From: Bacillota bacterium
Lineage (GTDB): Bacteria > Bacillota > Clostridia > Lachnospirales > Lachnospiraceae
DNA length: 7,754 bases
Assembly: GCA_023387635.1 (NCBI GenBank)
Contig: JAEWHU010000072.1
Coordinates: 1-7,754 of the forward strand
Direction: 5' to 3'
The first letter of the stretch is position 1; every line of letters begins with the position of its first letter. Positions 5,502 to 7,754 of the stretch are shown here, piece after piece. Under the pieces are notes generated by a model that was not told the origin of the DNA, ran no database searches, and saw nothing but the letters and a program-made list of their open reading frames with translations. Made by a program: the position numbers and the translations under genes.

Positions 5502-6023
5502 ATGTCAACTAGAGCAAAACTAGCAGAAATCGCAAAGTCAGAGGCATTACGGCCTTTCCATGGAATTATACCAAACGAGGAATCAAATATACAACCAATT
5601 GTTAGCTTATTTCCAAAATGGAATCTTGAACAGGCAGATAGAAATTGGTGTGCTGGGTTTGTTTATTATTGTTGCTTAAAAGCCGGATTTTCTATTCCAT
5701 ATAGCCCTAATGAGTGCATATCTTGCAGCCTTGCAGGTTGCGGTGGTTGGGAGGATTTTGCCATTGGTGATAAAAGAATAGAATATCACAGTGGTCGTGA
5801 TGATAAATTTATTCCTGAAGCTGGAGATATTGTCCTGTATGATAGAGTTTTTATCAATCTAGAACATGACCATATAGGTATTGTATTAGAGAACAAGACA
5901 AATACAATCATTGTAGCGGAAGGCAATACCTACAATGACAATATTTCTCGTATTCTCGAACGAAACAAAGATGAACACATACGCGCATATATTCGTATAC
6001 CTAATCATTTTTCTTATTATTAA
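5502..6023 (+). CDS. CHAP-domain (cysteine peptidase/amidase-like) protein without signal peptide
   Basis: The 173-residue product matches the CHAP/NlpC-P60-like fold. Cys50 in NWCAGFVYYC begins the helix carrying the nucleophile, His124 in HDHIGIV is the expected catalytic histidine at the start of a strand, and the AEGN segment (139-142) supplies the third polar residue. The PEAGDIVLYD strand (105-114) is the typical (P)xxGDIVxY motif of the family. CHAP enzymes usually cleave peptidoglycan amides or peptides outside the cell, but this protein starts MSTRAKLAEIAK with no signal peptide, anchor or binding domain, so it either acts in the cytoplasm or leaves by lysis or another route. It also holds a cysteine cluster at 71-80 (ECISCSLAGC). 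AAGGAG at 5491-5496 sets the start. It follows the GNAT gene by 23 bases, suggesting a shared transcript. Confidence 0.82.
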   Translation: MSTRAKLAEIAKSEALRPFHGIIPNEESNIQPIVSLFPKWNLEQADRNWCAGFVYYCCLKAGFSIPYSPNECISCSLAGCGGWEDFAIGDKRIEYHSGRDDKFIPEAGDIVLYDRVFINLEHDHIGIVLENKTNTIIVAEGNTYNDNISRILERNKDEHIRAYIRIPNHFSYY

Positions 6024-6166
6024 TAAAGTACTTAGTAATAATAATGTCGTAATAGTATGAGTATACTTCAGAATACAGAAGAATTGAATACTTAAGAAAT
6101 AGAAGTTAACGAATCTACTTATTAAATCTATGATTTTCCACCAAAGGAAAATTATCATTGTTATTA
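6024..6166. other. AT-rich intergenic stretch without recognisable gene
   Basis: About 140 bases lie between the CHAP stop and the T-box promoter. No plausible coding frame with a ribosome binding site is seen on either strand. The only structure is a weak AT-rich hairpin, ATTTTCC at 6133-6139 with GGAAAAT at 6146-6152, extendable by a G-T and a T-A pair. It lacks a downstream T-run, so it is at best a poor terminator for the preceding operon. Confidence 0.4.
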
Positions 6167-6195
6167 TTGACAAAACTTATTAACTATAATATACT
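6167..6195 (+). promoter_or_regulatory. Promoter of the valS T-box leader
   Basis: A perfect -35 TTGACA (6167-6172) is followed after exactly 17 bases by TATACT (6190-6195), a five-of-six -10. Transcription would start near 6202, a few bases before the T-box stem I, which is where it is needed. A perfect TATAAT at 6185-6190 overlaps but lies only 12 bases from the -35, so it is not the working element with this -35. Confidence 0.8.
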
Positions 6196-6201
6196 TAGAC
6201 A

Positions 6202-6504
6202 AAATATGAAGCAAGCGTTGACGAGGAGGAGTACATACTCATTGGATTAACAGAGAGAAGATGGATGGTGAAAATCTTCATGAAGAGAGTATGGAAGTAG
6301 CCTTTGAGCTGTGAACTGAAAAGGGAATATCCCTAAGTAGACTTCACCGGAGATTTCTACCGTTAAAAGGAAAGCAGTATCGGATTTGTAGCTATAAATC
6401 CCGCACTGTTAAAGAGCAGATGATTTTAATCTGAATTTAGGTGGTACCACGGACGTAAATAGTTCGCCCTAAGCATATGTAGTGTATGCTTAGGGCGTTT
6501 TTTT
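6202..6504 (+). promoter_or_regulatory. T-box riboswitch, valine (GUA specifier)
   Basis: This leader senses uncharged tRNA-Val and lets transcription continue into valS. Stem I is readable: the specifier loop has AGTA (6230-6233) facing GAA (6294-6296), the expected loop E pair, closed above by CATACTC (6234-6240) with GAGTATG (6287-6293). The three bases after GAA are GTA at 6297-6299, a valine codon, agreeing with the downstream gene. Distally, AGAGAG (6252-6257) and a GGTG-containing loop closed by GAAGAT/ATCTTC (6257-6262, 6274-6279) match the AG-bulge and terminal-loop elements. Stem III includes GGATTT/AAATCC (6382-6387, 6396-6401) inside CAGT/ACTG. The antiterminator is TTAGG (6437-6441) with CCTAA (6468-6472), with the TGGT bulge at 6442-6445 that pairs with the tRNA ACCA end; its variable T pairs with discriminator A. 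CCTAA is shared with the terminator, so the two folds exclude each other. Confidence 0.95.
6465..6504 (+). terminator. Intrinsic terminator of the valS T-box
   Basis: CGCCCTAAGCATA (6465-6477) pairs perfectly with its complement at 6485-6497, giving a 13-base-pair stem with a seven-base loop, followed by seven T residues (6498-6504). Its 5' arm contains the CCTAA needed by the antiterminator, so charged tRNA-Val should favour this hairpin and stop transcription before valS. Confidence 0.95.
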
Positions 6505-6540
6505 GTTTCTTATTTTATAATATATTGGAGGATGAAAATC

Positions 6541-7754
6541 ATGGAAAAACATTATGAATCATCAAGAATCGAAAAGGAAATGCAACAACTTTGGAAGGAA
6601 AATAATATATATTCCTATAATCCAAATTGCCAAAAAGAAATCTACTCTATTGATACCCCACCACCAACAATAAGTGGTGAATTACACATAGGACATATTT
6701 TTTCCTATACTCAGGCAGAAATGATTGCTAGATTTAAAAGAATGCAAGGTTATAATATATTTTATCCATTTGGTTTTGATGACAATGGTTTACCTACAGA
6801 ACGATTAGTAGAAAAAGAATATAATGTATTAGCAAAAAACTTATCAAGAAATGAGATGACAACAAAATGTACCGATATAGCTAAAAAATATGAAGATGAA
6901 TTTAGGGCATTATGGCAGTCACTAGGTTTTTCCGTTGATTGGGATTTACAATATGAAACAATAAATCCTAAAACAACACGTATTTCCCAACGTTTGTTCT
7001 TAGAATTAGTAAAGAAAGGCAAAGCATATACGAAAGAAGCTCCAGTACTATGGTGCACAGAATGCCAAACATCCATTGCTCAAGCTGATTTAGAAACCGT
7101 AGAAAAAGAGACTAGTTTTAACTATATTCCATTTGAGGTAGATGGAGAAAAATTAATAGTAGCAACAACTAGACCAGAATTACTTTATGGTGTAGTAGCT
7201 TTATTTATTAATAATAAAGATGAGCGTTATAAGAAGTATATTGGAAAAAAAGCTATTACACCTTTGTATAACCACGAGATTCCTATATTAGGGGATGAAG
7301 AAGTTGAATTAGATAAAGGTACAGGCATTGTTATGTGTGCCACTTTTGGAGATATAGCAGATACCAAATGGTATGAAAAGTATCAATTACCTTACAAAAA
7401 AGTTGTTACATTAGACGGTACAATTGATAAAGAAATCCCTATCATTGGAGGCTTAAGAGTAGAAAAGGCAAGACAAATTATCACTCAGGAATTATCTGGG
7501 CAAGGTTTATTAATGAAACAAGATACAATGACACATTTGGTATCAACACATGAGCGTTGCGGGCGACCTGTAGAAATCATTCCTTCGAAACAATGGTATA
7601 TTGATATATTAACGGATAAAGAACGCTATTTGAAAGCTACAGATGAAATTAATTGGTATCCACCTACAATGAAAAACCGTTATATTTCATGGGTTTCTAA
7701 CCTAAAATGGGATTGGTGTATTTCAAGGCAACGACATTTTGGGGTACCTATTCC
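6541..7754 (+). CDS. valS: Valyl-tRNA synthetase, archaeal-type, N-terminal part (runs off window)
   Basis: The frame stays open from ATG 6541 to the window end, giving 404 codons of a protein usually near 800-900 residues. It charges tRNA-Val with valine in the cytosol. The class I HIGH motif is HIGH at residues 49-52. The GFDDNGLPTE segment (78-87) replaces the GTDHAGIAT motif of ordinary bacterial ValS and is typical of archaeal and rickettsial ValS. The CP1 editing domain shows TTRPE (209-213) and a GTGIVMCATFGD stretch, again archaeal in form, and the visible part ends at CISRQRHFGVP just before the catalytic core resumes; KMSKS lies outside. GGAGG at 6527-6531 is nine bases before the ATG; the in-frame ATG at 6532 is too close to it. 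Expression is under the Val T-box upstream. The sequence suggests horizontal origin or an alternative ValS beside a standard one. Confidence 0.92.
   Translation, partial: MEKHYESSRIEKEMQQLWKENNIYSYNPNCQKEIYSIDTPPPTISGELHIGHIFSYTQAEMIARFKRMQGYNIFYPFGFDDNGLPTERLVEKEYNVLAKNLSRNEMTTKCTDIAKKYEDEFRALWQSLGFSVDWDLQYETINPKTTRISQRLFLELVKKGKAYTKEAPVLWCTECQTSIAQADLETVEKETSFNYIPFEVDGEKLIVATTRPELLYGVVALFINNKDERYKKYIGKKAITPLYNHEIPILGDEEVELDKGTGIVMCATFGDIADTKWYEKYQLPYKKVVTLDGTIDKEIPIIGGLRVEKARQIITQELSGQGLLMKQDTMTHLVSTHERCGRPVEIIPSKQWYIDILTDKERYLKATDEINWYPPTMKNRYISWVSNLKWDWCISRQRHFGVPI

Noticed and set aside
1..6023. Integron-type cassette array
   Set aside because: No attC-like imperfect palindromes or shared repeats recur in the intergenic gaps, and no integrase is present in the window.
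5886..6173. 95-residue - strand frame over the CHAP 3' end and the intergenic region
   Set aside because: It is hydrophobic and AT-driven, has no ribosome binding site, overlaps a well-supported gene and runs into the T-box promoter.
6313..6318. GAACTG read as specifier CUG (Leu) in the T-box
   Set aside because: It lies outside the specifier loop; the AGTA/GAA loop E pairing and the flanking CATACTC/GAGTATG helix place the specifier at GTA 6297-6299, which agrees with valS.
6762..7076. 104-residue - strand frame inside valS
   Set aside because: It is the antisense shadow of a strongly supported synthetase gene.

Overview
The window is AT-rich, with strong GGAGG-type ribosome binding sites, short intergenic gaps, every recognisable gene on the + strand, and a textbook T-box leader. 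This points to a low-GC Gram-positive bacterium (Bacillota, probably a clostridial or related gut or soil lineage); the species cannot be named from the sequence alone.

Layout: (1) 1-141, the C-terminal tail of an unrecognised protein. (2) 174-641, a 155-residue protein I do not recognise. (3) 722-1234, a small P-loop kinase-like protein. (4) 1344-1559, a 71-codon relic of a SAM-dependent methyltransferase, apparently the two ends of the gene joined after loss of the middle. (5) 1710-1922, a two-helix small membrane protein behind a good extended -10 promoter. (6) 2013-2870, a soluble ABC-class ATPase. (7) 2932-3036, a C-terminal relic of a GNAT acetyltransferase. (8) 3063 (or 3072)-4010, an alpha/beta hydrolase with an odd start site. 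(9) 4097-4786, an intact class I methyltransferase. (10) 4870-5478 and 5502-6023, a GNAT acetyltransferase and a CHAP-domain protein 23 bases apart, the one pair that looks like a tight operon. (11) 6167-6504, a promoter, a T-box riboswitch with a GUA (Val) specifier and its terminator, controlling (12) 6541 to the window end, the first 404 codons of an archaeal-type valyl-tRNA synthetase.

Apart from the T-box and valS, the genes do not form one visible pathway. They are single accessory genes for small-molecule or macromolecule modification (acetyl transfer, methyl transfer, phosphoryl transfer, ester hydrolysis, peptidoglycan-type hydrolysis), most with their own ribosome binding site, and mixed with decayed relatives. 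This is the look of a gene-acquisition region with ongoing gene loss rather than a dedicated system. I see no transposase, integrase, phage structural gene, tRNA, CRISPR array or shared intergenic repeat that would explain how the genes were gathered.

The most notable points are the pairing of an archaeal-type ValS with a bacterial T-box, two gene relics absent from simple ORF lists or easily mistaken for real small genes, and the hydrolase start site, where the best-placed codon after the Shine-Dalgarno sequence is ATA. I did not find convincing evidence for an undescribed multi-gene system.
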